Origin: JBFXAN01 sp050184225
GTDB lineage: Bacteria; Chloroflexota; Dehalococcoidia; CAUJGQ01
Direction of reading: 5' to 3'
NCBI GenBank assembly: GCA_050184225.1
Contig: JBFXAN010000062.1
Location: 1-34,703 of the forward strand
DNA: 34,703 bases
The number at the start of each line of letters is the position of its first letter. Within the stretch, counting starts at the first letter, position 1. Made by a program: the position numbers and the translations under genes. Below the pieces are notes generated by a model. The model saw only the letters and a program-made list of their open reading frames with translations. It did not search any database and was not told where the DNA came from. This document shows, in pieces, positions 7,013 to 15,441 of this stretch.

Positions 7013-10000
7013 CTACGGGGCAGGGAGGCGAATCAGCGTCGAACCAGCGGAGTCGGCCACCCAGATCCGGCCACGTCCGTCAACCGCGACGCCGACAGGC
7101 CGAATGTCCTTCCCCGCCTCGCCGAAGCCGTCCCAGGAGGTGCGCCCGCGGCCGTCCGCGCCGATCGCTTCGATGCGGCCGCCATCGGGTACGGAGACGA
7201 GCACACTGCCGCCGGCAAGCTCCGCGACATAGGGCTTGTTCTCGGTGTTGCCGTCTTCCCAACCGGCGATCTGATAGCTACCGATGGGCTGGAAGGCGCT
7301 GTCGAAGCGTTGCACGCGGCCGTTCCAGGTGTCGGCGACGAGAATGTCACCGCCGGATGCAAGCGCGATGCCGACCGGCTCGCTGAACTGTCCTGGCTCA
7401 CTGCCCGGTCCGCCGAATTGCCCGAGCGGCTCGCCATCCGGACTGAACTTCAACACGCGATTATGTCCGGTGTCGGTCACCCAAAGATTGCCGTCGCCGT
7501 CGATCGCGAGACCGCGCGGTCCGTAAAGCTCGAGCGGCGCCGGATCGGCGGTCTGACCGGTGGCAGAGGGGCCGCCCCACGCGCGGACGAAGCGCAGGCC
7601 GCTGTCCAGCTGGACGATGCGATGGTTCCAGGTGTCGGCGACGAAGACGTTGCCGGAGCCGTCGGCGGCAACGCCCCATGGCTCGTTCAGCCCGACATTC
7701 GGTGGAGAAGCGCCGATGAACTCCCCGGTCGGCGACAGCTTCTGGATGCGATTGTTGCTCGTATCGGCGACGAGCAGGTTACCATCCGGATCGATCGCCA
7801 TCGCCGAGGGCCGGTTGAACATGCCGGCCCGCGCGCCCAGGCCGCCGACGATCAGGCGGTCGCCATCACGGCGGGGCGTGGCCGCTGCCTGCTGGTCGAG
7901 GTCCGACTGGGAGACGAAATCGGGCGGGAAGAAGGCGACGGCTTCGATCGAGCCGATCTCGAACGGCACGGTGCGGTGGAGGTAGAAGTCGAGCCAGGTG
8001 GACCACATCTCCGGCTGACGCAGCCATTCCCAGAAGCGCGGTCCCGTGGCCGAGCGATAGGCCTCCTCCGGGAACCACCAGCGATGGGGGAAGCGCTCGC
8101 CCGGACCGAATGCACCCGGCCAGGTCGAAGCGAGCGGCGCGTTGTTCGTGAGGGCAACGAGGACCGACGGGCGTCTGAGGTTGGCGAGATCCTGGCGGGG
8201 GTATGTGGTCAGGTCGACGTAGGTGACGTTCTTGTAGTCGCGCAGATACCAGGCCCAGGGCCAGGTGAAGGCGTCGGACGTATCGATCATGATCGGCAGG
8301 TTGTGACCCTCGCCGCTGACCCGCGCGAGCTCGTCGATCTTTTCGGCCAGCTGGTCGAGACGTGGGGATGTCTGTGTGTAGATCAACAGATCGTGCGGGG
8401 TGTCGGAGTTGATGAACGTGGCCCGAATACCGTCGCGTATCGTCAGGGGTAGGAGCAGGGCGATCAGCACAGCGGCGATCGACAGCGCGCCGAGTGCCCG
8501 GGAACGAACGCCGGCGACGATGGCCGCGACCAGTGCCACAGCGAGCGCGGCCAGGACAAACGGTAGCTGGCCGTCGGTATCACCCGGCCAGATCAGCAGT
8601 GCGGCGGCGGTTAATGCGGCGAGGCCGGCGATGGCGGCGAACCCCTCGGACCGGATGGCGGTTCGATCGAGGGGAACCGCCGGGGCGTCGTCCTGTGCTC
8701 GTGGCCGTGCGTGCAGGTAGCCGGCGACGAGATCGTTCACGGTGAGCGCGGCGAGCAGCGCGAGGGGGAGCGCGATGTGGACCTCAAGCCAGGGCATCTT
8801 CTCGCCCGCGACCGAGAGGCCGAAGAAGACCGCCGCCCCCCAGAACGCGACGAAGGAACGGAAGTGATCGCGACGGAGCGCGAGGACGAGCGCGAGCAGC
8901 GCGAGCACGGCGAAGGGCGCACCGTGGGTGTTGCCATCGCCGAAGATGACGCCGAGCAGAACACCACCGATACCGACGGCCAGCGCCAGCGCCGTCCACC
9001 GCCCCGATATGAGGGCCGTTCGCGCGATTCCCCAGGCAGCGAGGATCAGGGCGAGATACTCGTAGACCGGCGTGAGCACGGCGTAGTAGAAGATGGGCTG
9101 CTGACCGCGTTCCTCACCCTGTTGTTCGAGCCAGTAGTCGAGTGAGCCCCAGATACCGGTGGCGAATCCCTCGAAGTTGGTGAAGAAGCCTGTATAGAGG
9201 ACCGTGTAGATTCCCCAGAAGACGGCGGCCGCGATCAGAAAGTCGCGGGGACGCCAGGCAATGCCGGCGATGGTGGTCGCGGCGATCAGGAGGCCGACGG
9301 TGGCGCCGCCGAAGAGGGCCTCGTTCGACAGACCGCCGATCTGCGACGGAGCGGTCATGTCGTAGCCGATGCGTTCGAGCGGAACCTGGACCGCAGCAGC
9401 GAACTGGGGCGCGGTGAAGAGGCCGAGCACCAGCAGCAGATCGGCCGAACGCGGCCGGTGTGCGATCTGCCGGCGTGCGAGCATCGAGCCGATGAAGGGC
9501 CAGAGCGTGGCAATCAACCAGGCGAATGGGAACACCGCCAGTGTCTCCGCCCACCGTCGGAGTCCGCGCGGATGGCGTTGGGCGGCCAGGTCGGCGGCGA
9601 CGAGGCCATTCAGCCAGAGGATGAAGGCGAGGACGATGATGAAGGTGACTTCCTTCGTCGCAAAGCTGACCGAGAGCGCGCCCGCGATCAGGAAGAGCCA
9701 GCGCGAGCGCCCATCGTCCAGGTAGCGCCAGATGCCGGCCACGATCAGCATGGCAGTGACGGCAAGGACGATGTCCTGCGCGCCGGCCCCGACGAACCGG
9801 CTGAAGTAGAGCAGCGTCGGCGAGAAGGTGAGCAGAACGCAGGCGGCCAGGGTGCCCCAGCGTCCCAGCCGGTGACGAATCAGCAGCGGCAGCAGGACGA
9901 GCACGCTGCCAAGGAACGCGGGAACGAAGCGCGCCGTGGCCTCGCCGACGCCAAACAGGCCATAGTTGAGGGCCATGGCATGGAAGAGGAAGGGTCCATG

Positions 10001-10252
10001 CATCAACGGGTCATGGATATACCCAAGACCCTTATACAAGTACCAGGAGAAGACGGCGTGCAGGCTCTCGTCGTGGTGGATCGCGCGATCGCCGAGCTCG
10101 TAGAAGCGGAGGATCAGAGCCGTCAGGAAGAGGAGGGCAATGACTACCTCATCCCACGTCAGCCGGAGCCGGAGGCCGACCAACCGATCGAGCGGGAGCA
10201 GGGCTCGAGCGCGGCCGGCGGCGGCGCTGTGTGGCTCGGAGATCGTGGTCAC
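7013..10252 (-). CDS. Agl23/TIGR03663-like membrane glycosyltransferase fused to an NHL beta-propeller
   Basis: About 1079 residues from a GTG at 10252, which follows AGAGAGG at 10-nt spacing (an upstream GTG/ATG start at 10360 is possible). The N-terminal ~600 residues are a polytopic dolichyl-phosphomannose-mannosyltransferase-like protein with the first-loop acidic motif IHHDESLH (D61, E62) and a DPLMHGPFLFHAMALNYG segment, matching the family described as associated with archaeal flippase/glycosylation functions. After a periplasmic-type region, the last ~265 residues hold about six NHL repeats (for example GVAADGSGNVFVADTWNHRI and GLAIDGDGNLWVTDTGHNRV), predicting a six-bladed propeller outside the membrane. 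The likely role is transfer of a sugar from a polyprenyl carrier to a surface acceptor, with the propeller binding glycan or protein. Confidence 0.85.
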   Translation of the reverse strand: MTTISEPHSAAAGRARALLPLDRLVGLRLRLTWDEVVIALLFLTALILRFYELGDRAIHHDESLHAVFSWYLYKGLGYIHDPLMHGPFLFHAMALNYGLFGVGEATARFVPAFLGSVLVLLPLLIRHRLGRWGTLAACVLLTFSPTLLYFSRFVGAGAQDIVLAVTAMLIVAGIWRYLDDGRSRWLFLIAGALSVSFATKEVTFIIVLAFILWLNGLVAADLAAQRHPRGLRRWAETLAVFPFAWLIATLWPFIGSMLARRQIAHRPRSADLLLVLGLFTAPQFAAAVQVPLERIGYDMTAPSQIGGLSNEALFGGATVGLLIAATTIAGIAWRPRDFLIAAAVFWGIYTVLYTGFFTNFEGFATGIWGSLDYWLEQQGEERGQQPIFYYAVLTPVYEYLALILAAWGIARTALISGRWTALALAVGIGGVLLGVIFGDGNTHGAPFAVLALLALVLALRRDHFRSFVAFWGAAVFFGLSVAGEKMPWLEVHIALPLALLAALTVNDLVAGYLHARPRAQDDAPAVPLDRTAIRSEGFAAIAGLAALTAAALLIWPGDTDGQLPFVLAALAVALVAAIVAGVRSRALGALSIAAVLIALLLPLTIRDGIRATFINSDTPHDLLIYTQTSPRLDQLAEKIDELARVSGEGHNLPIMIDTSDAFTWPWAWYLRDYKNVTYVDLTTYPRQDLANLRRPSVLVALTNNAPLASTWPGAFGPGERFPHRWWFPEEAYRSATGPRFWEWLRQPEMWSTWLDFYLHRTVPFEIGSIEAVAFFPPDFVSQSDLDQQAAATPRRDGDRLIVGGLGARAGMFNRPSAMAIDPDGNLLVADTSNNRIQKLSPTGEFIGASPPNVGLNEPWGVAADGSGNVFVADTWNHRIVQLDSGLRFVRAWGGPSATGQTADPAPLELYGPRGLAIDGDGNLWVTDTGHNRVLKFSPDGEPLGQFGGPGSEPGQFSEPVGIALASGGDILVADTWNGRVQRFDSAFQPIGSYQIAGWEDGNTENKPYVAELAGGSVLVSVPDGGRIEAIGADGRGRTSWDGFGEAGKDIRPVGVAVDGRGRIWVADSAGSTLIRLPAP

Positions 10253-10349
10253 GCGCCCGCGTCCTCTCTTGGGGAGACCTGACTCGAACGCGCGGGCGCG
10301 GCCAGGATCGCATCGGTCGACACGGGGGCGGTTGCCCCGGACATGCAGG

Positions 10350-12083
10350 TCATGGCACAACCTCAGCCTGCTGCGTTGTGACTGGTCCCCATGGGGTACG
10401 AAGTACCCACCAGCGAAGGATTCCCATCAGATCCCACTCTGACGGCATCCATTGCTCGGCGATGGGAATGCGCTGGCCCGGTGATGGGTCGAGCGCGGCA
10501 TCGGCTGGGATGGGCACGACGGCTGGGTTCGACGGCGGCGCCTCGACGAATGTGTTCACGGCGCGGTCCCGCAGCGGCCAGGCGAGCGCCGGCCACAGAC
10601 GCCGTTCCACGGCCACCACCTCGCGAGGATCGGCGACGAAATCGAGCCGGCGGTCGATCGCCGCAACTTGTGGCAGCGCGCGCCGGCCATAGACGAACTC
10701 GCTGCCGTCGTCGAAGGCGACGTTCGCGGCCGCGTGCAGGGTCAGCATCCCACCGAGTAGCCATGCAACGAGGAGCAGAGCGGCAGCGGCGGAGACGCGG
10801 AGCCACCGGACGAGAGCCGTCGCCGCGGCAATACCGCCGACGACAACGACGGCGACGGCCACGGCTTCGTCGCCGGGAATGCGCTGAAAGTTGCCCCACG
10901 CGACCAGCTTCGCGAGAGCAAAACCGAACGCGACGATCAGCGGGATGAGGATGATCGCGAGCTGCCGCGTTGGGCCGGCAACGAGATAGCGCGAACCGGC
11001 GGCGGTCGCGATGCCGGCGAGCATCGCCAGTGGAATGGTGGTGATGAGCAGGTGCGCCGGATCGCTGCGCAGCCAGAAGAGATTGATCGCGAGGCCGGCT
11101 CCCGCCCAGAGGAGCAGCAACCGGCCACCGATTGCGGCGGGCGCGGTCCAGCGGCGGGCGACGAACACGGCGCCGGCGATGCCGAGCACAGCAACCAACG
11201 GCTCGTACGCGAACAGGACTGCCGGCACCCAATGCCAGGGCAGCTGTGGTGTCACGACCGGCAGTGGAAGATCCCATGCGCGGACCGCCGACAAGGTCAG
11301 CCGGTCGAACCCCGCGCCGTAGCGCGTGAGGGCCAGCAGCAGGCCGGGAAGGAGCGACGCGGCAGAGAGCAGGATCATCGGCCGTGTCCATGGCTGGGAC
11401 CGCGCAACCGGCGCGGCGCGGCCGTCGAGCCAGCCCAGCTCGACCGCCATCCAGAGGACGACGATCACGATCATCGCGGGAACGAGCGCGCCGGTGCCCA
11501 GTCCCAGGCCGGTGACGAGCGCCAGGAGGGGCATGGCCGCGTGGCGGCGCAGGATGAGGGCCTGCCAGGCCAGCGGCGGCATCAGCAGGGCGAGCGGGAG
11601 CGCGGCGGCCTCCGGACCGAATGAGCGGGCGCCCGCCACCGCGACCGGCGAGACGGCGATCAGCAGCGCGCCGATCAACGCGGCGCCGCGGCCGAGCAGG
11701 GGCCGATAGAGCGCGAGGCATGCGACCGCGAGGACGCCGAGCAGCGCCGGCATCAGCCGCGCCGTTGTGATTGAGTCGCCGAAGACGCGGAAGATGAGCA
11801 CGGCGAGGCCGGAGGTAAGGTCGCCGAGCCAATCGGGAGAGACGGCGCCGGTTGAGAATTCGAGCGCCGCCCGTGCGGGCAGGCTCTCCTGTGGCCGAAG
11901 GGGGCGGATGCCGAGATCGAGCAGCCGGAAGAGGGCGGCGATGACCATGACCACGGTCCAGGCGAGCGGCTCGACGGCGATCGTGATTCCGGGATACGGC
12001 CGCTGCACCTCGGCCACGTGATCAGATGGATCGGCGAGCGGTTCCCTGGGCGAGCGAACGGCGGTCAATGGGTCGGTCGTCAC
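10350..12083 (-). CDS. Glycosyltransferase family 39-like membrane protein with altered catalytic loop
   Basis: A 577-residue polytopic membrane protein (GTG start). Its N-terminal layout (first membrane segment, then a loop LGIRPLRPQESLPARAALEF, then VFGDSITTARLMPALLGVLA) aligns with GT39/Agl23 proteins, including the neighbour at 7013-10252. Where that neighbour has H-H-D-E-S-L, this one has R-P-Q-E-S-L: the Asp of the catalytic Asp-Glu pair is Gln65, while Glu66 stays. It may therefore be inactive, act as a partner of the neighbour, or use another acid. It ends about 98 bp before the neighbour's start on the same strand, so they probably form a unit. A possible -10 (TACGAT) lies at 12113-12108. 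Confidence 0.7.
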   Translation of the reverse strand: MTTDPLTAVRSPREPLADPSDHVAEVQRPYPGITIAVEPLAWTVVMVIAALFRLLDLGIRPLRPQESLPARAALEFSTGAVSPDWLGDLTSGLAVLIFRVFGDSITTARLMPALLGVLAVACLALYRPLLGRGAALIGALLIAVSPVAVAGARSFGPEAAALPLALLMPPLAWQALILRRHAAMPLLALVTGLGLGTGALVPAMIVIVVLWMAVELGWLDGRAAPVARSQPWTRPMILLSAASLLPGLLLALTRYGAGFDRLTLSAVRAWDLPLPVVTPQLPWHWVPAVLFAYEPLVAVLGIAGAVFVARRWTAPAAIGGRLLLLWAGAGLAINLFWLRSDPAHLLITTIPLAMLAGIATAAGSRYLVAGPTRQLAIILIPLIVAFGFALAKLVAWGNFQRIPGDEAVAVAVVVVGGIAAATALVRWLRVSAAAALLLVAWLLGGMLTLHAAANVAFDDGSEFVYGRRALPQVAAIDRRLDFVADPREVVAVERRLWPALAWPLRDRAVNTFVEAPPSNPAVVPIPADAALDPSPGQRIPIAEQWMPSEWDLMGILRWWVLRTPWGPVTTQQAEVVP

Positions 12084-12159
12084 GGAACATGCTCTCGCGC
12101 GGCGCGGATCGTACAGAGATAACGAGGCGTCCGATGGACGCGTTTCAGCTCAATGATCG

Positions 12160-12212
12160 ACCACCAAGGCGCCACGTTTCATCTAGTCGTGGAGGCATAG
12201 TGCCTTGGTGGT
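12160..12212. repeat. Inverted repeat downstream of ftsY
   Basis: Eleven-bp perfect arms, ACCACCAAGGC at 12160-12170 and its complement at 12202-12212, enclose 31 bases. It lies just beyond the ftsY stop in the 141-bp gap before the glycosyltransferase gene. The loop is long and no T-run follows, so a weak terminator or a dispersed-repeat remnant are both possible. Confidence 0.45.
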
Positions 12213-12224
12213 GAGGTTACTCCG

Positions 12225-13397
12225 TTAGGCGAAAAGTCGGTCGATATACTCCCGCGCGTCGAACGGTGCGATATCGGTCGCCTTCTCACCGGTGCCGATG
12301 AAGCGTACCGGAATCTGCAGCTGATCGGCGATCGCAAAGACAATCCCGCCCTTCGCGGTGCTATCCAGCTTGGAAAGGATGATCCCGGTCACGTCAACCG
12401 ACTCGGCAAACGCCTTCGCCTGCATCAGGCCGTTCTGGCCGGTGATCGCGTCGATCACGAGGACGACTTCATGCGGGGCGGACTCGTCCTTGGCCTGGGT
12501 GACCTTGCGGATCTTGCCCAGTTCCTGCATGAGGTTGTATTTCGTATGGAGCCTTCCAGCGGTGTCGATTATGACAACATCGGCACGGCGGGCGCGGGCC
12601 GCCTCCATCGCATCGTAAACGACGGAGCTAGGGTCGGAGTTGGGCCGGCCGGCGATCACCTCGACGCCGACACGCTGTCCCCACAGCTTCAGCTGGTCGA
12701 TCGCAGCGGCACGAAACGTATCGGCGGCCGCGAGCAGGACGCGTTCGCCGTCCCGCTTGAAGGCGGCGGCGAGTTTGGCAATGCTCGTTGTCTTACCGAC
12801 GCCGTTGACGCCGACGACGAGGATAACGGCGGGGGCGGCGGGGCTGCTTTCGGGCGTACCCCAGAGCTGACCCTTCTCGGCGCCCGTATCGAGCATCTCG
12901 ACGAGCACGTCTTTCAAGAGCTCACGCGCTTCCGACGGCTGCTTGACGCCGTCCTTTTTCACGCGCTCGCGGACGTCATCGAGGATCTTCTCGGTTGTTT
13001 CCAGTCCGACGTCGGCGCCGACGAGGACTTCCTCGAGCTCTTCCCAAAGCTCGTCGTCGATCTGGCTGCGTTCGAAGGCGCCGACGAGGCGGCGGAACCA
13101 GGAGCGGCGGGTGCGCTCGACCGCCTGGTCAGTTTTCTCGACGAACTCCTCCGGTAGCTCGTCGCCTTCGGCCTCGGGCCATGCCTCGGCCAGTTCCGGC
13201 TCTTGTTCCAGATCGGCTTCCGGCACCTCGGCTTCGACGCCCGCCTCGAGGAATTCGTCGACGGGTGCTTCCTCGTCAACCTCGACCGGTGCTTCTGCCG
13301 TCAGCGTGGCGACGGCGCCATCGGGAGCGGCCTCGGCTCCGGTTTCGTCAGGTTCGGGTGTTGGTTCTTCCTTCTTGCGACGAAAGAGCTTAAACAG
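12225..13397 (-). CDS. ftsY: Signal recognition particle receptor FtsY
   Basis: A 390-residue SRP receptor GTPase that docks ribosome-SRP complexes at the membrane. Residues about 10-95 are a strongly acidic A domain, followed by the N domain and the G domain. The G domain has G1 GVNGVGKTT (196-204), DTFRAAAIDQL, DTAGR, TKxD-equivalent SKLDSTAKGG and the C-terminal GTGEKATDIAPFDAREYIDRL. The start chosen is CTG at 13397: GGAGG (13409-13405) lies exactly 7 nt before it, and the resulting N-terminus (MFKLFRRKKEE if read as Met) looks like normal FtsY. No ATG, GTG or TTG in that frame has comparable support; an ATG at 13493 gives an implausible leader. A possible -10 TACCAT lies at 13437-13432. 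Confidence 0.93.
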   Translation of the reverse strand: MFKLFRRKKEEPTPEPDETGAEAAPDGAVATLTAEAPVEVDEEAPVDEFLEAGVEAEVPEADLEQEPELAEAWPEAEGDELPEEFVEKTDQAVERTRRSWFRRLVGAFERSQIDDELWEELEEVLVGADVGLETTEKILDDVRERVKKDGVKQPSEARELLKDVLVEMLDTGAEKGQLWGTPESSPAAPAVILVVGVNGVGKTTSIAKLAAAFKRDGERVLLAAADTFRAAAIDQLKLWGQRVGVEVIAGRPNSDPSSVVYDAMEAARARRADVVIIDTAGRLHTKYNLMQELGKIRKVTQAKDESAPHEVVLVIDAITGQNGLMQAKAFAESVDVTGIILSKLDSTAKGGIVFAIADQLQIPVRFIGTGEKATDIAPFDAREYIDRLFA

Positions 13398-13404
13398 GGG
13401 CTGT

Positions 13405-13409
13405 CCTCC
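13405..13409 (-). promoter_or_regulatory. Shine-Dalgarno site that decides the FtsY CTG start
   Basis: GGAGG on the minus strand, 7 nt upstream of a CTG codon at 13397-13395. It is the only strong ribosome-binding site before the conserved FtsY N-terminus and supports CTG initiation. Confidence 0.6.
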
Positions 13410-13549
13410 GAATGAGAAGGCTAACGAAGTTATGGTATCACGATCGGCGACCCACCCCGCGCACGACGGCGCGGTTCCTGCTGCCATCCTCACTCAGGCC
13501 ACGGCCGCCGGAGCACGATCTTCGATGTCGACGCAGCGTCGCGAGCTGA

Positions 13550-14110
13550 TTACGTCACGGTGCGGTAGCGGAGGAAGGCCATGCCGTTGCCGAACCGGCG
13601 TTCGTCCAGTAGTTCGAGGTTCAGGCGAACATCGTTGGGGAGGGACTGCTTGCCGCCACCAACCACGATCGGCGTGACGAACAGGTGCAACTCGTCGACC
13701 AGTCCAGCCTTGAATGCATCGCCGGCAAGATCGGGACCGCCCACGCCGAGGTCGCGTTCGGCTGATGCTTTCATCTGCCGGATCGCTTCAGGGTCGAAGT
13801 CCCGCTCGATCCGCGTCCTGGCGGTGGATACCGTTTCCAGCGTTCTGGAGTAGACGACCTTGTCGGCCGCCTGCCAGATCGCGGCGAAGTCTCGCATGTT
13901 CGGTGAGTGTTCGGCGAGGGTAGGGTCAGTTTCCCAGCCGGCCATCGTCTCGTACATCCGACGCCCGTAGAGGTAGGTGCCAACTGACCGTTCGAGGTTG
14001 TTGATGAACGTATGCACCTCGTCGCTCGGGATGGCCCAGTCGAAGTTGCCATTCTCGTCCTCGATATAGCCGTCGAGCGACGCGATCGCCAAGTAGATCA
14101 GCTTCGCCAC
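13550..14110 (-). CDS. Dihydrofolate reductase/RibD C-terminal-like protein
   Basis: A 186-residue protein of the DHFR-like RibD_C family. It begins with a typical strand and loop (LIYLAIASLDGYIEDENGNFDW), then YLYGRRMYETMAGW near residue 50, and a late GVGGPDLAGDAFKAGLVDEL plus FVTPIVVGGGK, which form the NADPH-binding region in this family. The start is GTG at 14110 with GGGAGG 6 nt upstream, which excludes the ATG at 14149. Proteins of this kind reduce small pterin-like or unknown substrates; true DHFR or riboflavin activity cannot be claimed. It lies between ftsY and smc with two other accessory genes on the same strand. Confidence 0.8.
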   Translation of the reverse strand: MAKLIYLAIASLDGYIEDENGNFDWAIPSDEVHTFINNLERSVGTYLYGRRMYETMAGWETDPTLAEHSPNMRDFAAIWQAADKVVYSRTLETVSTARTRIERDFDPEAIRQMKASAERDLGVGGPDLAGDAFKAGLVDELHLFVTPIVVGGGKQSLPNDVRLNLELLDERRFGNGMAFLRYRTVT

Positions 14111-14177
14111 AGAGAACCTCCCTCTACTTACGCTGATTACTCCCCACATCCAGATCCTACAAGAGCACAGGCGCCGG

Positions 14178-14954
14178 TTAGGAGGCAGGCCGGCTGAGTG
14201 GATGGCGCTGGCTGCGCTGCGTGGGGTCGATGGCGATCAGGCTCCAGGTCCAGCCAATCAGGCGGAGCCGCAGCCGAGCGGCCACACGCTGCGACGAGTG
14301 ATTCTGGACGTCGGTGCCGTAGAAGAGGAGGCGGCCGCTCGGGCGGAGGATATCGGCCCAGGTTGCGGTCACCGCGGCGGCGTAGCCCTGGCCGCGGGCG
14401 TCGGGGTGGGTCCAGACGCCGCACTCGGCCGCGGACTCTGTCATCGGCAACGGGGTGTGGCAGAGGGAGACAACCTTCCCGCCGGCTACGGCCATCGCCC
14501 ACGGACCAAGGGCGCCATCCAGCAGATCGTTCCACTCGTCGTGCTCCCAGTTGCCGGGATTCAGGCGCCGCAGAGATTCGCTGCTCGATGTGTCCGAGCG
14601 CACGATGTCGGGCCGCGTGGCAAATGGAACACGAGGCTCGATCAGGTAGGCGGGGCCGGCATCGAGTGTGAGACGCGGACAGCAGGACGCCAAGATCCGC
14701 CGGCATGTTCCGAGCGCGGGAGGTTCGCGGTCAGGAGTGGGTGCGAGCGGCGATCGCTCGACGGCATCGACCACAGCAGGCGCGAGGATGTCCGATACCT
14801 CGCTGCCGATGTAGACCGCTTGCCCGTTATGTGCGGCAGTGATCGTGACGCCGCAAATTCCCGCGAGCCGGCGGCGATCGTCCATCGACAGCTCGGTCCT
14901 GCGCTGAAGCAGTTCGAGGTCGAAGAGCGGATGTGAGGTTTGACGAAGATCCAT
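14178..14954 (-). CDS. GNAT-family N-acetyltransferase
   Basis: A 258-residue protein with the GNAT acetyl-CoA motif near its C-terminal third: CGVWTHPDARGQGYAAAV, matching the V-x-P-x-x-R-G-x-G-x-A pyrophosphate-binding pattern. The stretch before it (WAMAVAGGKVVSLCHT) is the usual central strand pair. The N-terminal ~110 residues are a less familiar region, so it may be a two-part GNAT. The ATG at 14954 gives the domain a clean beginning, although no clear ribosome-binding site precedes it. The acceptor substrate is unknown. It lies 32 bp downstream of the SnoaL-like gene. Confidence 0.75.
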   Translation of the reverse strand: MDLRQTSHPLFDLELLQRRTELSMDDRRRLAGICGVTITAAHNGQAVYIGSEVSDILAPAVVDAVERSPLAPTPDREPPALGTCRRILASCCPRLTLDAGPAYLIEPRVPFATRPDIVRSDTSSSESLRRLNPGNWEHDEWNDLLDGALGPWAMAVAGGKVVSLCHTPLPMTESAAECGVWTHPDARGQGYAAAVTATWADILRPSGRLLFYGTDVQNHSSQRVAARLRLRLIGWTWSLIAIDPTQRSQRHPLSRPAS

Positions 14955-14986
14955 GGAGACGGACCGAGAGGAAGGTTGAGACGAAG

Positions 14987-15367
14987 CTAGCTGCTCAGAT
15001 GCTCGTGGATGAACTGGAGGCCGTCTCCATTCCGCACGATGACGTTCGTGCCGCGACCACGGACGCTGAACGGCTTCCCGTCCGCAACTCCCGACCAATT
15101 GTACGTGTAGGTGATGGAAGCCGACTGGGTGTCGGTGGTTACGATCTTGATGTCGGTGAGGACATAGCGCTCATCCTTGACATCCGACGCGCTCCAGGTG
15201 GATTCAAACGCCGCACGGATGGCATCAATGCCTTGATGGTCGCCGTCCGTAAACCTGAAGGTGGCGTTGGGGTGAATCAAGGGAGCGACGCGAGCGAAGT
15301 CGTGACTATTCGCCGCCGTTTCGTACCGCGCAAGGAACTCGTCGATCTGCATGCCTGTTATGTTCAC
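14987..15367 (-). CDS. SnoaL-like/NTF2-fold small protein
   Basis: A 126-residue cone-shaped NTF2-fold protein. It shows the expected pattern: an N-terminal helix (IDEFLARYETAANSHDFARV), a loop with HPNATFRFTDGDHQGIDAI, then curved strands ending TYNWSGVADGKPFSVRGRGT and a final FIHEH. Such proteins serve as isomerases, hydrolases or dimerisation modules (SnoaL and DUF4440 types). No catalytic assignment is possible here. It sits directly downstream of smc on the same strand, in a group of three small accessory enzymes. Confidence 0.72.
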   Translation of the reverse strand: MNITGMQIDEFLARYETAANSHDFARVAPLIHPNATFRFTDGDHQGIDAIRAAFESTWSASDVKDERYVLTDIKIVTTDTQSASITYTYNWSGVADGKPFSVRGRGTNVIVRNGDGLQFIHEHLSS

Positions 15368-15441
15368 TGTTCAGCCGCTCCTCATCCGCGCGTCGCCCGC
15401 CGATTCGCATTGTTGATCGTCCGGCCTGTCGCACAAATGTA

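Noticed and set aside
6962..8452. 496-codon plus-strand open frame opposite the NHL propeller
   Set aside because: Complement of regular NHL repeat codons; no recognisable domain.
13494..13549. A divergent or small gene between the DHFR-like gene and ftsY
   Set aside because: No frame with a ribosome-binding site or recognisable sequence; it looks like ftsY upstream region only.
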